Assembly (NCBI GenBank): GCA_020427395.1
Contig: JAGQON010000030.1
Coordinates: 1 to 41,566 of the forward strand
DNA: 41,566 bases
Origin: Phycisphaerales bacterium
GTDB lineage: Bacteria; Planctomycetota; Phycisphaerae; Phycisphaerales; UBA1924
Direction of reading: 5' to 3'
Shown here piece after piece: positions 15,984 to 24,773 of the stretch. Position 1 is the stretch's first letter; each line of letters opens with the position of its first letter. Both the position numbers and the translations under genes were made by a program. The notes below the pieces were generated by a model. That model ran no database searches. It was not told where the DNA came from and saw only the letters and a list, made by a program, of their open reading frames with translations.

Positions 15984-16955
15984 GTGCGCGCAGTCCGACG
16001 AGCCAACCAGGAGCTGTTCCTCGACACCAGCTACCCAGAGCCCACCGCAGCTCCGGGGCAGGCGCTGATCCGCCCGACCCGCGTGCTTATCGGTGAGTCC
16101 GACCTGGGTGTGGCCCGGGGCGAGATCGATCACGAGGGCGTGCTGGGACACCAGTTTGTGGGTGTTGTCGAGTCCTGCGCTGACCAGAAGTGGCAGGGCA
16201 GGCGGGTGGTGGGGCAGGTGAGCATCAGCGACCCGGCTTCCGAACTGGCCCGAAGGGGGCTTGGCTCGCACGACCCGGATCGTCAGATCCTCGGGCTGCG
16301 GGGGCGCGACGGCTGCTTAGCAGAGCGTTTCGTGCTCGAAACCCGCAACCTCGTGGATGTCCCTGATTCGATCGATGACGAGCAGGCCTGCCTCACGCAA
16401 GCCCTGGCCCGGGCGATCCACGCCGGTCAGATCGCCCACATCGAGGGGCGCCCGTTCGTCAGCGTGCTCGGCGAGGGGCTTCTCGGGTTGCTGTGCGCCC
16501 AGATCATGTCGGGCCGCAACGCCTCGGTCCGCCTGCTGAGCGGGCGGGGCGACCGCCTCGAACTTTGCGCCAAATGGGGCATCAAGCACCGCCATATCGA
16601 TCAGGTCGGACGCCGCGGCGATCAGGATGTGATCATCGAGACCACCGCGACCCCCGAGGGGCTCGACGATGCGCTCCGCATGGTGAGGCCGCTGGGCACC
16701 GTCGTGCTCGCCGGGCCTCCCGTGCCCAGCCGCCAGGGCACCATTCCCATCGACCATACCCTGATCGCGGACAAGGAAATCAAGGTCGTCGGTGCCCGCT
16801 GCGGCTCGGTAAGCGAGGGCATCCGCGCGATCGCCAGCGGCGGCATCGACCTGAGCGGCCTGATTACCAAACGCCACCGCTTCGACGACGCCATCGGTGC
16901 CCTTCGCAGCGCGAGCGAGCCGGACCAGATCGGCGTGCTCGTCGTTATGGAGTGA
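15984..16955 (+). CDS. MDR-family dehydrogenase lacking the zinc cysteine
   Basis: A 323-residue medium-chain dehydrogenase/reductase-like protein. The N-terminus (MRAV, YPEPTAAPGQALIR) and GHQFVG at 55-60 fit the zinc-ADH fold. The usual I-C-G-x-D is IGESD here, GHE is GHQ, and no four-cysteine structural zinc lobe is present, so zinc catalysis is doubtful. The nucleotide-binding region has VLGEGLLGLLCAQI. GTG 15984 gives the family N-terminus and GGGAG lies before it. The last 11 bp overlap the convergent membrane-protein gene. The substrate is unknown. Confidence 0.75.
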   Translation: MRAVRRANQELFLDTSYPEPTAAPGQALIRPTRVLIGESDLGVARGEIDHEGVLGHQFVGVVESCADQKWQGRRVVGQVSISDPASELARRGLGSHDPDRQILGLRGRDGCLAERFVLETRNLVDVPDSIDDEQACLTQALARAIHAGQIAHIEGRPFVSVLGEGLLGLLCAQIMSGRNASVRLLSGRGDRLELCAKWGIKHRHIDQVGRRGDQDVIIETTATPEGLDDALRMVRPLGTVVLAGPPVPSRQGTIPIDHTLIADKEIKVVGARCGSVSEGIRAIASGGIDLSGLITKRHRFDDAIGALRSASEPDQIGVLVVME

Positions 16956-17535
16956 TGATCAGCGTGCCATCAAGCCCCGAGGGCCCGCCCGGCCACATCG
17001 ACGCGATCACGCCGGCGGTGATGAGCGCGAAGATCAAACCGTCAATGAAACCCGTCACGATAAACCGCGCCGGCTTGCCCAGGAAGAAGTCGTTGGCAAG
17101 CCCACCCATGCAATGACCAAGGATCCCTGCGGTCGCCACCACGCGGAACACATCCATATAGTCGGCCCCCTTGGGCAGCGCGATCCCGGCGATGTAGGCG
17201 ACAATGATCGTGATGACGAGGTACGCGAGGAAGGTGCGCAGGAGATTGAGCGCGAAGTTCGGGCGATTGGGCATGATGTTGATCGTGCCCCAGGGGCCGG
17301 ACTTCCATTTGTCCTGAAACCCTTCGCTCTTCATGTCCTGACAGTCCGGGAACATGTACAGCCCGGGCTTGATGTCGAGCGGTTTGATCCCTGCGAAGAA
17401 CCCGTCCTCGTTCGGTAAGAACCGGATGTCTTTCTTGTGGTACGGGAGCATCATCCAGATGATGGCGCTGGTAAAGAAGACGCAGGCGCTCGCGATCAGG
17501 ATGGCGAGCCAGAGCTCAGTGACGGCCACATGCAT
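16945..17535 (-). CDS. Conserved-type integral membrane protein
   Basis: A 196-residue protein with about four membrane segments (roughly 7-31, 98-118, 131-150 and 163-182). Between the first and second lies a soluble loop with YHKKDIRFLPNEDGF and a GLYMFPDC motif. AAGGGG lies 6 nt before ATG 17535. I do not recognise the family. It follows the clpP pair on the same strand, but a strong terminator at 17600-17625 separates them, so it probably has its own promoter. Confidence 0.75.
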   Translation of the reverse strand: MHVAVTELWLAILIASACVFFTSAIIWMMLPYHKKDIRFLPNEDGFFAGIKPLDIKPGLYMFPDCQDMKSEGFQDKWKSGPWGTINIMPNRPNFALNLLRTFLAYLVITIIVAYIAGIALPKGADYMDVFRVVATAGILGHCMGGLANDFFLGKPARFIVTGFIDGLIFALITAGVIASMWPGGPSGLDGTLIITP

Positions 17536-17599
17536 GCGTTGTCCCCTTTCGGATGGGTGTGCGGTAGGTCGCTCCACTATACCAAAAGTCTGGGGACAC

Positions 17600-17625
17600 A
17601 AAAAAGCCCGCGGGTATCGCGGGCT
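17600..17625 (-). terminator. Rho-independent terminator after the clpP pair
   Basis: On the minus strand AGCCCGCG pairs with CGCGGGCT (8-bp perfect stem, 5-nt loop), followed by six T. It lies 22 bp after the second clpP stop. Confidence 0.85.
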
Positions 17626-17647
17626 CTGGGTGTGCGAGTCCTGAGGT

Positions 17648-18265
17648 TTAGGCGTCGTGCATGGGCATCGATTCGAGGACCTGGTCGATGAGGCCGTATT
17701 CGACCATCTCCTGATCGTCGAGCCAGAGGTTGCGGTCGCAGTCGCGATGGATTTTCTCCTGATCCTGCCCGGTCGCGTCGGCATAGATCCGGTAGAGGCG
17801 ATCGCGAAGCCGGAGCATCTCCTTGGCCTCGATCTCCAGGTCGGTCGCCTGTCCCTCCATGACGCCCGAGAGCAGCGGCTGGTGCATCAGGTTGCGGGCG
17901 TTGCGCAGGCAGTACCGCTTGCCCTTGGTGCCCGAGGAGGCGATGACCGAGCCCATCGACGCGGCCTGTCCGATGATGTAGGTGCACACATCGGGCTTGA
18001 TGAAGTTCATGGTGTCCACGATGCCAAGCCCCGCCGTGACGCTGCCGCCGGGCGAGTTGACATACAGGTGGATGTCCGCGTTGGCGTCCTCGTTGGCGAG
18101 GAAGAGGAGCTGGGCGACGATGAGGTTCGCCATGTCGTCCATGACCCCGCCGGTCACGAAGATGATGCGGTCCTTGAGCAGGCGTGAGTAAATGTCGTAC
18201 GAGCGCTCGCCGCGACCGGATTGTTCGATCACGATCGGGACGAGATAGGAGCTGGGGTTGGTCAT
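17648..18265 (-). CDS. clpP: ATP-dependent Clp protease proteolytic subunit (second copy)
   Basis: A 205-residue serine peptidase that forms the Clp degradation chamber. The triad is S103 (GQAASMGS), H128 (NLMHQP) and probably D175 (IHRDCDRN). The [10 protein letters not shown] loop and GTKGKRYCL are typical. GAGGTGA lies before ATG 18265, which excludes the longer frame that overlaps the upstream clpP. It lies 58 bp downstream of the other clpP, so the two are co-transcribed and may form mixed heptamers. No clpX or clpA is in the window. Confidence 0.93.
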   Translation of the reverse strand: MTNPSSYLVPIVIEQSGRGERSYDIYSRLLKDRIIFVTGGVMDDMANLIVAQLLFLANEDANADIHLYVNSPGGSVTAGLGIVDTMNFIKPDVCTYIIGQAASMGSVIASSGTKGKRYCLRNARNLMHQPLLSGVMEGQATDLEIEAKEMLRLRDRLYRIYADATGQDQEKIHRDCDRNLWLDDQEMVEYGLIDQVLESMPMHDA

Positions 18266-18323
18266 ATGTGATTCACCTCGATCGGTGTGGTACTCGTGGG
18301 TTGATTCAACGCAATCGTGAGGG

Positions 18324-18929
18324 TCAGCTGTTGCCGCCACTCGCCATCTTCAGCTCTTCCGGCGGCTCGGTGAGGACCTCGTCCACGAGCCCGTAGGCCT
18401 TGGCCTCCTGAGCGTCGAAGTACTTGTCACGCTCCGAGTCTTCCTTGACCTGCGCGGCGGACTGACCGGTGTGCTTGGCGATGATGTCCGTCAGCAGCTG
18501 CTTGCTCTTGATGATCTGCTCAGCCTGGAGGCGGATGTCCTCTGCCTGTCCCGTGATCCCGCCGTAGGGCTGGTGGATCATCACCTTGGCGTGGGGCAGG
18601 ATGAAGCGGCGTCCCTTGGTGCCCGCGGTCAGCAGCACCGACCCGCCCGAGTAGGCACGCCCGATGCAGTAGGTCGCGATGGGCGAGCTGAGGAATCGCA
18701 TGGTGTCGTAGAGCGCCAGGGTGTCGTCCACGACACCACCGGGCGAGTTGATGTAGAAGTTGATCTCCTGGTTGCGACGCTGATTCTCCAGATAGAGCAT
18801 CTGCATCATCACGCGTGAGGCGCTGGAGGGGTTGATCTCTCCGACCAGAAACACGATGCGATTTTCAAGCAAGAGCTCGTCGATCGTCATCTCGCGGGTT
18901 CGTTGATAACTCACTGAGGCTGCGGGCAT
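18324..18929 (-). CDS. clpP: ATP-dependent Clp protease proteolytic subunit (first copy)
   Basis: A 201-residue ClpP with triad S94 (GRAYSGGS), H119 (VMIHQP) and D168 (SERDKYFDA). The active-site serine segment differs from the common GxAASMG: it reads RAYSGGS, so the residue after the serine is Gly instead of Met. The [11 protein letters not shown] loop is normal. AGGGA lies about 8 nt before ATG 18929. It is first in the two-gene clpP unit. Two divergent copies suggest a hetero-oligomeric ClpP, as known in some bacteria with ClpP1P2, but this is inference. Confidence 0.92.
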   Translation of the reverse strand: MPAASVSYQRTREMTIDELLLENRIVFLVGEINPSSASRVMMQMLYLENQRRNQEINFYINSPGGVVDDTLALYDTMRFLSSPIATYCIGRAYSGGSVLLTAGTKGRRFILPHAKVMIHQPYGGITGQAEDIRLQAEQIIKSKQLLTDIIAKHTGQSAAQVKEDSERDKYFDAQEAKAYGLVDEVLTEPPEELKMASGGNS

Positions 18930-19196
18930 AAGTCTTTCCCTGACATGCGTCTACGCTGGTTGGGCGTTGTGGGGGTGGGTTTGACGAGCCCCAGCCCCTG
19001 CCCGTTCGTCCTGCTTCATCGGCCAGATGGCCCTGATTCATCATATGCGCCGGGGAATGAGGCCGAGAAATCACGCCCCGACGATGCCTAATAAAGGTTT
19101 GCATGCCGGTGGTGGGGCTCCTATCCTTCTCCCCTGTGCTTGTGACCCGACGGCTCTGATCGGGCCCCAAACCCTTGACCCTGTGAGACATTCGTC

Positions 19197-19976
19197 GTGC
19201 CGACCGCCGTTATCAGCGATATCCATGGCAACGCGACCGCCCTGCGCCGGGTCCTGGAAGACATCGAATCGCGCGGGATCGAAAAGATCGTCTGCTTGGG
19301 CGACATCGTCGGCTACGGCCCCGAGCCCCTCGCCTGCATCGATATGGTCCAGGAAAAGTGTGCCTGGGCTCTCATGGGCAACCACGACTTTGGGGTGCTC
19401 TACGAGCCCACCAACTTCAACGCCACCGCCGAGGCCGCGGCCTTCTGGACCCGCGAGCAGTTCGACGCCGAGCCCGACGAGAACGAGCGGGCTCGACGCT
19501 ACGACTACATGAGCAAGCTGCGGGTTCGTGCCGTCGAGAACCTCTGCGACGACGATGTGCCGGTGCTGGCCGTGCACGCCTCGCCCCGGCGCCCGATCAA
19601 CGAGTACATCTTCCCCGACGATGTCAACGACGCGCCCGACAAGATCGAAGCGATCTTCGACCGGGTCTCCAACATCGCGCTCGTGGGGCACACGCATGTG
19701 CCCGGCGTCTTCAGCAACGAGCCGGACTTCTACCCGCCCAGCGAGATCGGCGACGAGCCGGTCTTCCGCTTCATCCCCGATGAGAAGGCGGTGGTGAATG
19801 TCGGTTCGGTGGGGCAGCCCCGCGATTATGATCCGCGTGCGAGCTATGTCATCCTGTCCCCCGGGCAGGTCGAGTTCGTCCGCGTCGAGTATGACATCAA
19901 GGACACCGCTGACAAGATCAAAGCCATCCCGCAGCTTCACGACTGGCTCGGCGATCGCCTCTTCGAGGGGCGCTGA
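19197..19976 (+). CDS. Metallophosphoesterase, YfcE/diadenosine-like family
   Basis: A 259-residue calcineurin-like phosphoesterase with all metal-site motifs: D8 and H10 in ISDIHG, D in CLGDIVGYGP, GNHD near 62-65, VHAS and GHTHVPG, and NVGSVGQPRD near the end. This is the pattern of small stand-alone cytoplasmic phosphodiesterases. The start is GTG 19197; there is no good ribosome site and no TANNNT five bases upstream. yidC follows after 36 bp on the same strand. The natural substrate cannot be told. Confidence 0.88.
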   Translation: MPTAVISDIHGNATALRRVLEDIESRGIEKIVCLGDIVGYGPEPLACIDMVQEKCAWALMGNHDFGVLYEPTNFNATAEAAAFWTREQFDAEPDENERARRYDYMSKLRVRAVENLCDDDVPVLAVHASPRRPINEYIFPDDVNDAPDKIEAIFDRVSNIALVGHTHVPGVFSNEPDFYPPSEIGDEPVFRFIPDEKAVVNVGSVGQPRDYDPRASYVILSPGQVEFVRVEYDIKDTADKIKAIPQLHDWLGDRLFEGR

Positions 19977-20012
19977 TCACGCGAGCGTCAGAGAGATTTT
20001 GAGCCCTATCGC

Positions 20013-22124
20013 ATGAATACAAGAACCCGCCGTCATGCCCGCATGAGTGTGCTGACCCTGCTGATCGCTACGCTGTCGTTGCTGACACCCTGCGCGATGG
20101 CCCAGGGCGAGCAGCCCGGAACCGAGTCCGGCACTGACACCAGCACCGCGACGCCCAGCATGAGCGTTCCGGCCTATAGCGTCCGTCCCGCTTCGCCCGA
20201 TCCCGACGGCTTTGCGCCCTTGGGCGATCTCGACGACGAGTCCCAGCGAGTCTTCCTCGAGTTCACACCCTTCGGCGCGGGCATCAAGTCGATCCAGCTG
20301 CCCGACGAGTTCGAGACCGTCAAGTTCGAGAAGCACATCACCCTGCAGGCCCAGCAGGTCGCCGGCGAGAAGCACGCCGTCCCCTTCGGCGCGACATGGG
20401 TCATCATCAACGGGCAGAGCGTCGGTATCGGCGGCTCGGCGATCGCGCCATACTGGACCGAGCTCGCGCCGGGCGTGTTCGAGCTCTTCATCGACGACGC
20501 TGAAGGCAATCCCGTCCTGCGCATCGAACGCCGCTTCGAGCTCAAGCCGGAGAACCGCCACGGTTTCATCCTTAGCGAGACGCTCGAGAATCTTAGCAAG
20601 CAGCCGCTGCGGGCCGTGCTCAACACGACCGCCATGATCGACATGCCCAAGGCCGACTCGACCTACGGCGGCGACCGCCGGCGTGTGCGATACGGCTTCA
20701 TGCTCCCGCCCGAGCAGCAGGGCACCTCGCTCCGCGTCCGGGTCGACAACGAGCTGCTCGCCCGCACCAAGCTGCTGGGCAAGCGGACGACGCTCGCCAG
20801 CGGGGCCAAGGTCTATGAGAGCCCGCGTCAGGTCTGGCCCGACGACAAGATCCTGCCCGGCTCACAACGCCTGAGCTGGATCGGCTTCACCGACCGCTAC
20901 TTCGCCGTGGTGCTGCACCCGGTCTTCGATCCCCAGACCGTGTCCTCCGCTGACGCCAAGCTGCTCGACGGCATCGCCCGTATCGATCGCTATGTGCTCG
21001 ATCCGACTCAGGACACCCTCAACAGCGTGCAGCTGCTGGGGCTGCAGGGCGAGCAGGTCGAGCTTGAACCAGGCGCGAGCAATACCCGCGTGCTGGGCGT
21101 GTACGCCGGTATGCGCAACAAGCCGATCATGAACGCCGAGCCGGTGATCGCCTCGCTCAACATGCCCGATATGGTCGTGTCGAACCTCGGTGGCATCTGT
21201 GCTCCGTGCACCTTCCAGTGGCTTGCTCACATCCTGATGGATGTTCTGCGCACGTTCCACATGATCGTGGGCGATTGGGGCATCTCGATCATTATGCTCG
21301 TGCTGCTTGTCAAGGCGTGCCTGCACCCCGTGGCACGCTGGTCGCAGATCCGCCTGCAGAAGTTCACCGTGCAGATGCAGGCCCTGGCGCCCAAGCAGAA
21401 GGCCATCCGCGAGAAGTACAAGGACGACTCCAAACGCCAGCAGGCCGAGATGGCCAAGCTGTGGAAGGAAGAGGGCATCAATCCCGCCGGCGCTCTTGGT
21501 TGCCTGCCCATGTTCCTCCAGATGCCCGTCTGGGTCGCGCTCTACGCCACACTCTTCTTTGCCACCGAGTTGCGTCACGAGCCCGCGTTCTACGGCGTGT
21601 TCCAGCAGATCAACGGCTGGGGATTCATGAGCGACCTGGCCGCCCCCGATGGCGCCATCCCGCTTCCCGCCTCGTGGCACTTCAGCTTCCCGCTGTGGGG
21701 CACGGTCAGCTCCATCAACCTGCTGCCCATGCTGATGGGCGTGCTGATGTGGGCCCACCAGAAGTACCTCACCCCGCCCAGCTCCGCCACGCTCACCCCG
21801 GAGCAGGAGTCGCAGCAGAAGATGATGAAGGTCATGATGGTCTTCATGTTCCCGGTGATGATGTACGCCGCCCCCTCAGGGCTGTCGCTCTACTTCATCA
21901 CCAACTCGACCGTCGGCATCTTCGAGAACAAGTGGATCCGCCACCACATGAAGAAGCACGGCATGCTCGAGATCGAGAACATCAAGGCCGAGAAAAAGAA
22001 GAAGGGTCCGGGCTTCATGCAGCGCATGATGCAGGCCGCCGAAGCCCAGAAACAGATCCGCGAGAAGGGTCCCGCCCAGATCAACCCGGCGGCCAAAGAG
22101 TTCAACCGACGCCCCAAGAAGTGA
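20013..22124 (+). CDS. yidC: Membrane protein insertase YidC
   Basis: Inserts and folds inner-membrane proteins with or without SecYEG. The 703-residue protein has an N-terminal membrane/signal segment (about 10-30), a large periplasmic beta domain (about 60-380) and the Oxa1-like core (about 405-660), with DWGISIIMLVLLVK, WKEEGINPAGALGCLPMFLQMP and PSGLSLYFITNS. The C-terminal tail is Lys-rich, as in YidC that contacts ribosomes. It is followed after 24 bp by mnmE, the order found in many bacteria, though rnpA and rpmH are not here. Confidence 0.95.
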   Translation: MNTRTRRHARMSVLTLLIATLSLLTPCAMAQGEQPGTESGTDTSTATPSMSVPAYSVRPASPDPDGFAPLGDLDDESQRVFLEFTPFGAGIKSIQLPDEFETVKFEKHITLQAQQVAGEKHAVPFGATWVIINGQSVGIGGSAIAPYWTELAPGVFELFIDDAEGNPVLRIERRFELKPENRHGFILSETLENLSKQPLRAVLNTTAMIDMPKADSTYGGDRRRVRYGFMLPPEQQGTSLRVRVDNELLARTKLLGKRTTLASGAKVYESPRQVWPDDKILPGSQRLSWIGFTDRYFAVVLHPVFDPQTVSSADAKLLDGIARIDRYVLDPTQDTLNSVQLLGLQGEQVELEPGASNTRVLGVYAGMRNKPIMNAEPVIASLNMPDMVVSNLGGICAPCTFQWLAHILMDVLRTFHMIVGDWGISIIMLVLLVKACLHPVARWSQIRLQKFTVQMQALAPKQKAIREKYKDDSKRQQAEMAKLWKEEGINPAGALGCLPMFLQMPVWVALYATLFFATELRHEPAFYGVFQQINGWGFMSDLAAPDGAIPLPASWHFSFPLWGTVSSINLLPMLMGVLMWAHQKYLTPPSSATLTPEQESQQKMMKVMMVFMFPVMMYAAPSGLSLYFITNSTVGIFENKWIRHHMKKHGMLEIENIKAEKKKKGPGFMQRMMQAAEAQKQIREKGPAQINPAAKEFNRRPKK

Positions 22125-22148
22125 TCGGCGCTCCCATGGGGGTCCATC

Positions 22149-23507
22149 ATGCCTATCGGCAACACCATCGCGGCCATCAGCACCGCCCCGGGCAGCGCCC
22201 CGCGCGCCATGGTCCGCATCAGCGGTCCTGATACGCCCATGATCACGCACGATCTCATGGGGCTCGGGTTCGATCAACGCGGGGCATCCATCGCACGCCT
22301 GGCGCTGAGCGACAGGCACAGCCTGCCTGTCCTCGCGCTCCGGTACCCCGCTCCCTACAGCTACAGCGGCGAGGACACCATCGAGCTGCTCATCCCCGGT
22401 GGTGGTCCCATCGCCCAGCGTGTCCTTGATCGAATCCTGGAGGACGAACGCGTATCGCTCGCCGAGCCCGGTGCGTTTAGCGCCCGCGCCTACATGAACG
22501 GGCGACTCTCACTCAGCGAGGCGGAGGGTGTCGCGCTGCGGATCAGCGCGCTGGGGCAGAGCGCGCTGCGGGCGGCCGACGCCCTGCTCGATGGGCGCTA
22601 CGGTGCGCAGTGCCGGGAATGGGTGGACGAGCTGGCCGGCTTGTTGGCGCTCGTCGAGGCGGGCGTCGATTTCAGCGATCAGGAAGACGTCGTGCCGATC
22701 GCCCCGCGTGATCTGAGAGATCGATTGCGCGTGCTCGAAGCAATGCTCTTCGATCAGGCCGGTTCAGCCAGCGGCGGACGCGCGGACCACGACCGCCCAA
22801 TCGTCGTGCTCGTGGGCAGGCCCAACGCGGGCAAGAGCGCCCTGTTCAATGCGCTGCTGGGACGCAACCGAGCGGTGGTTAGCGATCAGACGGGTACGAC
22901 ACGCGATGCCCTCCGCGAGCCGCTTGATCTCGCCCGAGATGTTCCTGGAGCAGGCTTGGTGGAGCTGGTTGATCTGGCCGGGCTCGACGAGACGAGTGTT
23001 GATGAGATCGATGCTCAGGCCCAGACGCTGGCGAGGTCCATCGTCGCCGGCGCGGACACGCTGCTCTGGTGCGACGCGAGCGGGCGGTTCGATCAGGGTG
23101 GCTTCGAGATCCCCACCGGGTCGCAGGTGATCCGGGTACGCACCAAGTGCGACCTGCCCCATGCGCCAGGTATCCCCGGTGATGGCTCGGCGGGCGTGGA
23201 GGTCAGCGCCTTCGATCCCTCGACGCTTGGCGTGCTCCGCAGGGCGATCGCCGATGCGAGCTGCCGCGCCAGCGGGACCGGGGTGGGGGTGTTCGTGCCC
23301 CGTCATCGCCGGGCGCTGCGCGACGCGATCCGCTCGATCGGCGACGCGATCACGGGTATCGATCCCCGGGCGCACGCGCTCCTCCAGCCCGAGCTCACCG
23401 CCCTGTGTCTGCGTGAGGCCCTCGATGCGCTGGGCGAGCTCGTGGGCGAGGTCTCTCCCGATGATGTGATCGGACGCGTCTTCTCCACCTTCTGCGTGGG
23501 CAAATAA
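22149..23507 (+). CDS. mnmE: tRNA modification GTPase MnmE
   Basis: With MnmG makes the aminomethyl-type modification at U34 of certain tRNAs. The 452-residue length is normal. The N-terminal folate domain begins [21 protein letters not shown]. The inserted G domain has [14 protein letters not shown] (G1), TGTTRD (G2), DLAGLDE (G3, usually DTAG) and TKCDL (G4, usually NKxD). The protein ends CVGK, matching the C-terminal C-[IV]-G-K needed for catalysis. The ATG lies 24 bp after yidC, so the two are likely in one unit. Confidence 0.94.
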   Translation: MPIGNTIAAISTAPGSAPRAMVRISGPDTPMITHDLMGLGFDQRGASIARLALSDRHSLPVLALRYPAPYSYSGEDTIELLIPGGGPIAQRVLDRILEDERVSLAEPGAFSARAYMNGRLSLSEAEGVALRISALGQSALRAADALLDGRYGAQCREWVDELAGLLALVEAGVDFSDQEDVVPIAPRDLRDRLRVLEAMLFDQAGSASGGRADHDRPIVVLVGRPNAGKSALFNALLGRNRAVVSDQTGTTRDALREPLDLARDVPGAGLVELVDLAGLDETSVDEIDAQAQTLARSIVAGADTLLWCDASGRFDQGGFEIPTGSQVIRVRTKCDLPHAPGIPGDGSAGVEVSAFDPSTLGVLRRAIADASCRASGTGVGVFVPRHRRALRDAIRSIGDAITGIDPRAHALLQPELTALCLREALDALGELVGEVSPDDVIGRVFSTFCVGK

Positions 23508-23733
23508 GGCGATCTTCTCGGGCCCACCCGTGGATCTCGCCGTGGGGCTGCAAGCCGATTGTGGAGTTTATCTCTCGCGAGGTTCGCTCGGTGCCGGTTG
23601 GTTCGCCCACGACGCGCGCCAAACAACATTCGCCGGAAATGCGCGGTACCACGCTCCATCCGCTCAGGAACAGAACCGATCCTGCTCCTCATGCCACCAC
23701 CCGGCTCGGAGCCAGGTTTCAGGAGTTTGATTC

Positions 23734-24216
23734 ATGAGCATCCGACTCGGAGAGTTATTGGTCTTGCAGGGCATGATCACGAGCGAGCAGCAGCAGCAGA
23801 TCCTCGACTTTCAGAAACAGACCGGACGCCCGTTCGGCGTCATCGCCGAGGAGCAGTTCGGCGTCGATCCCAGTGTCATCGAGCAGGCGTGGGCGACGCA
23901 GTACGCGATGATCTCGGTCCGGATGGACCCGGCCGAGCATGAGATCGACCCGTCGGTGCTCGATATGGTCACCAAACGCCAGGCGTGGCAGTTTGGGTTC
24001 ATCCCGATCTCGCAGACCGAGTACGAGACGAACCTGGTCGCGTCCAAAGAGACTCTCGCGCGGGCGCTGCGGTTCGTCAACTGGCGATTGCCCGGCGTGT
24101 GCACCTTCGCGATCTGCGACCTGAAGGCACTCCGACGCGGGCTCGAAACGCACTACCCGCTCCCGGGCGCCGATAGCGAGCTGCTGAGCCGGTTCGGTGG
24201 CAAGCGGGCGGCGTGA
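23734..24216 (+). CDS. Stand-alone MshEN-like (GspE/PilB N-terminal) domain protein
   Basis: A 160-residue cytoplasmic protein without ATPase domain. Residues 4-27 read RLGELL, then LQGMITSEQ, then Q27, matching the first half of the MshEN pattern (RLG-x2-L ... Q) that binds cyclic di-GMP in MshE. A second, weaker repeat follows with RPFGVIAEE and VIEQAWATQYA. The rest (about 60-120) has the GSPII_E_N form with KRQAWQFGFIPIS. CAGGAG precedes ATG 23734. The nucleotide-binding role is inferred from the motif only. It is the last gene before the terminator at 24251. Confidence 0.65.
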   Translation: MSIRLGELLVLQGMITSEQQQQILDFQKQTGRPFGVIAEEQFGVDPSVIEQAWATQYAMISVRMDPAEHEIDPSVLDMVTKRQAWQFGFIPISQTEYETNLVASKETLARALRFVNWRLPGVCTFAICDLKALRRGLETHYPLPGADSELLSRFGGKRAA

Positions 24217-24250
24217 TCAGCGGAATCCCCCGTGGGATGGGCAAAAAATG

Positions 24251-24282
24251 AAGCGGAGCCGATCACAGGATCGGCTCCGCTT
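24251..24282. terminator. Bidirectional terminator
   Basis: A perfect 14-bp stem (24251-24264 with 24269-24282) and a 4-nt loop. The plus side is followed by TTTGCGTTT. The minus side is followed by TTTTTT after three bases. It separates the MshEN-like gene from the convergent histone-like gene. Confidence 0.85.
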
Positions 24283-24341
24283 TGCGTTTGCGGGATTCTG
24301 CATAGAGCGGGCCAACGGTACACCCGACTCATGTAGAAGAA

Positions 24342-24671
24342 TCAGCTCTTCTTGGTTGCACGGCGACGGGCGGGTGCCTTGCGTGCGGTGGTCTTGCGAG
24401 CTGCGGTCTTCTTGGCCGCCTTCTTGCGAGCGGCGGGGCGCTTGGTCGCCTTCTTCTTGGTTGCCTTCTTGGCGACCTTCTTCTTGGTTGCCTTCTTCTT
24501 GGTGGCCTTCTTCTTGGCTACCTTCTTGGTTGCCTTCTTCTTGGTTGCCTTCTTCTTCGTGGCCTTCTTGGCGACGCGTTTCTTGGCTACCTTTTTGGTT
24601 GCTTTCTTCTTTGCGGTCTTCTTGGCGGCTTTCTTGCGAGTCGCCTTCTTCTTGGCTGCTTTCTTTGCCAT
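24342..24671 (-). CDS. Histone H1-like Lys/Ala-rich DNA-binding protein
   Basis: A 109-residue, very basic protein made almost wholly of Lys, Ala, Thr, Val and Arg in repeats such as KKATKKKA and KKVAKK. This resembles the C-terminal tail of eukaryotic H1 and bacterial Hc1-like or AlgP-like proteins, so it probably coats and compacts DNA. There is no folded domain. ATG 24671 is supported by GAGGAG 8 nt upstream; an upstream in-frame ATG at 24782 lies before the promoter. A TTGACA promoter lies at 24730-24758. Confidence 0.85.
   Translation of the reverse strand: MAKKAAKKKATRKKAAKKTAKKKATKKVAKKRVAKKATKKKATKKKATKKVAKKKATKKKATKKKVAKKATKKKATKRPAARKKAAKKTAARKTTARKAPARRRATKKS
24430..24625. repeat. 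Internal tandem repeats of the histone-like gene
   Basis: On the plus strand the segments TTCTTGGTTGCC and TTCTTGGC recur many times with little change, because Lys is nearly always AAG and Ala or Thr codons repeat. The tract is prone to slippage, so its length may vary between strains or in assembly. Confidence 0.75.
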
Positions 24672-24729
24672 TATTGAGTCTCCTCGTTGGTCCGAGTGTG
24701 CTTCATTGCGAAGCCGATTGTTCGTGTTG

Positions 24730-24758
24730 AATATCGACTCCCGACAAACGCTTGTCAA
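24730..24758 (-). promoter_or_regulatory. Sigma-70-type promoter of the histone-like gene
   Basis: On the minus strand TTGACA (24753-24758, perfect) is followed by 17 bp and GATATT (24730-24735, four of six). This leaves a leader of about 52 nt before ATG 24671. Confidence 0.7.
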
Positions 24759-24773
24759 ACAAACCGTTTTCTT

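Noticed and set aside
18930..19196. CIRCE or other heat-shock operator before clpP
   Set aside because: No inverted repeat of the CIRCE type was found; only a short GGCCA-GA-TGGCC palindrome is present.
19071..19940. Minus-strand frame opposite the phosphoesterase
   Set aside because: Shadow of a gene with all metallophosphoesterase motifs on the plus strand.
24430..24625. Regular repeats resembling a CRISPR array
   Set aside because: The repeats are codons of a Lys/Ala protein; there are no constant-length spacers and no cas genes.
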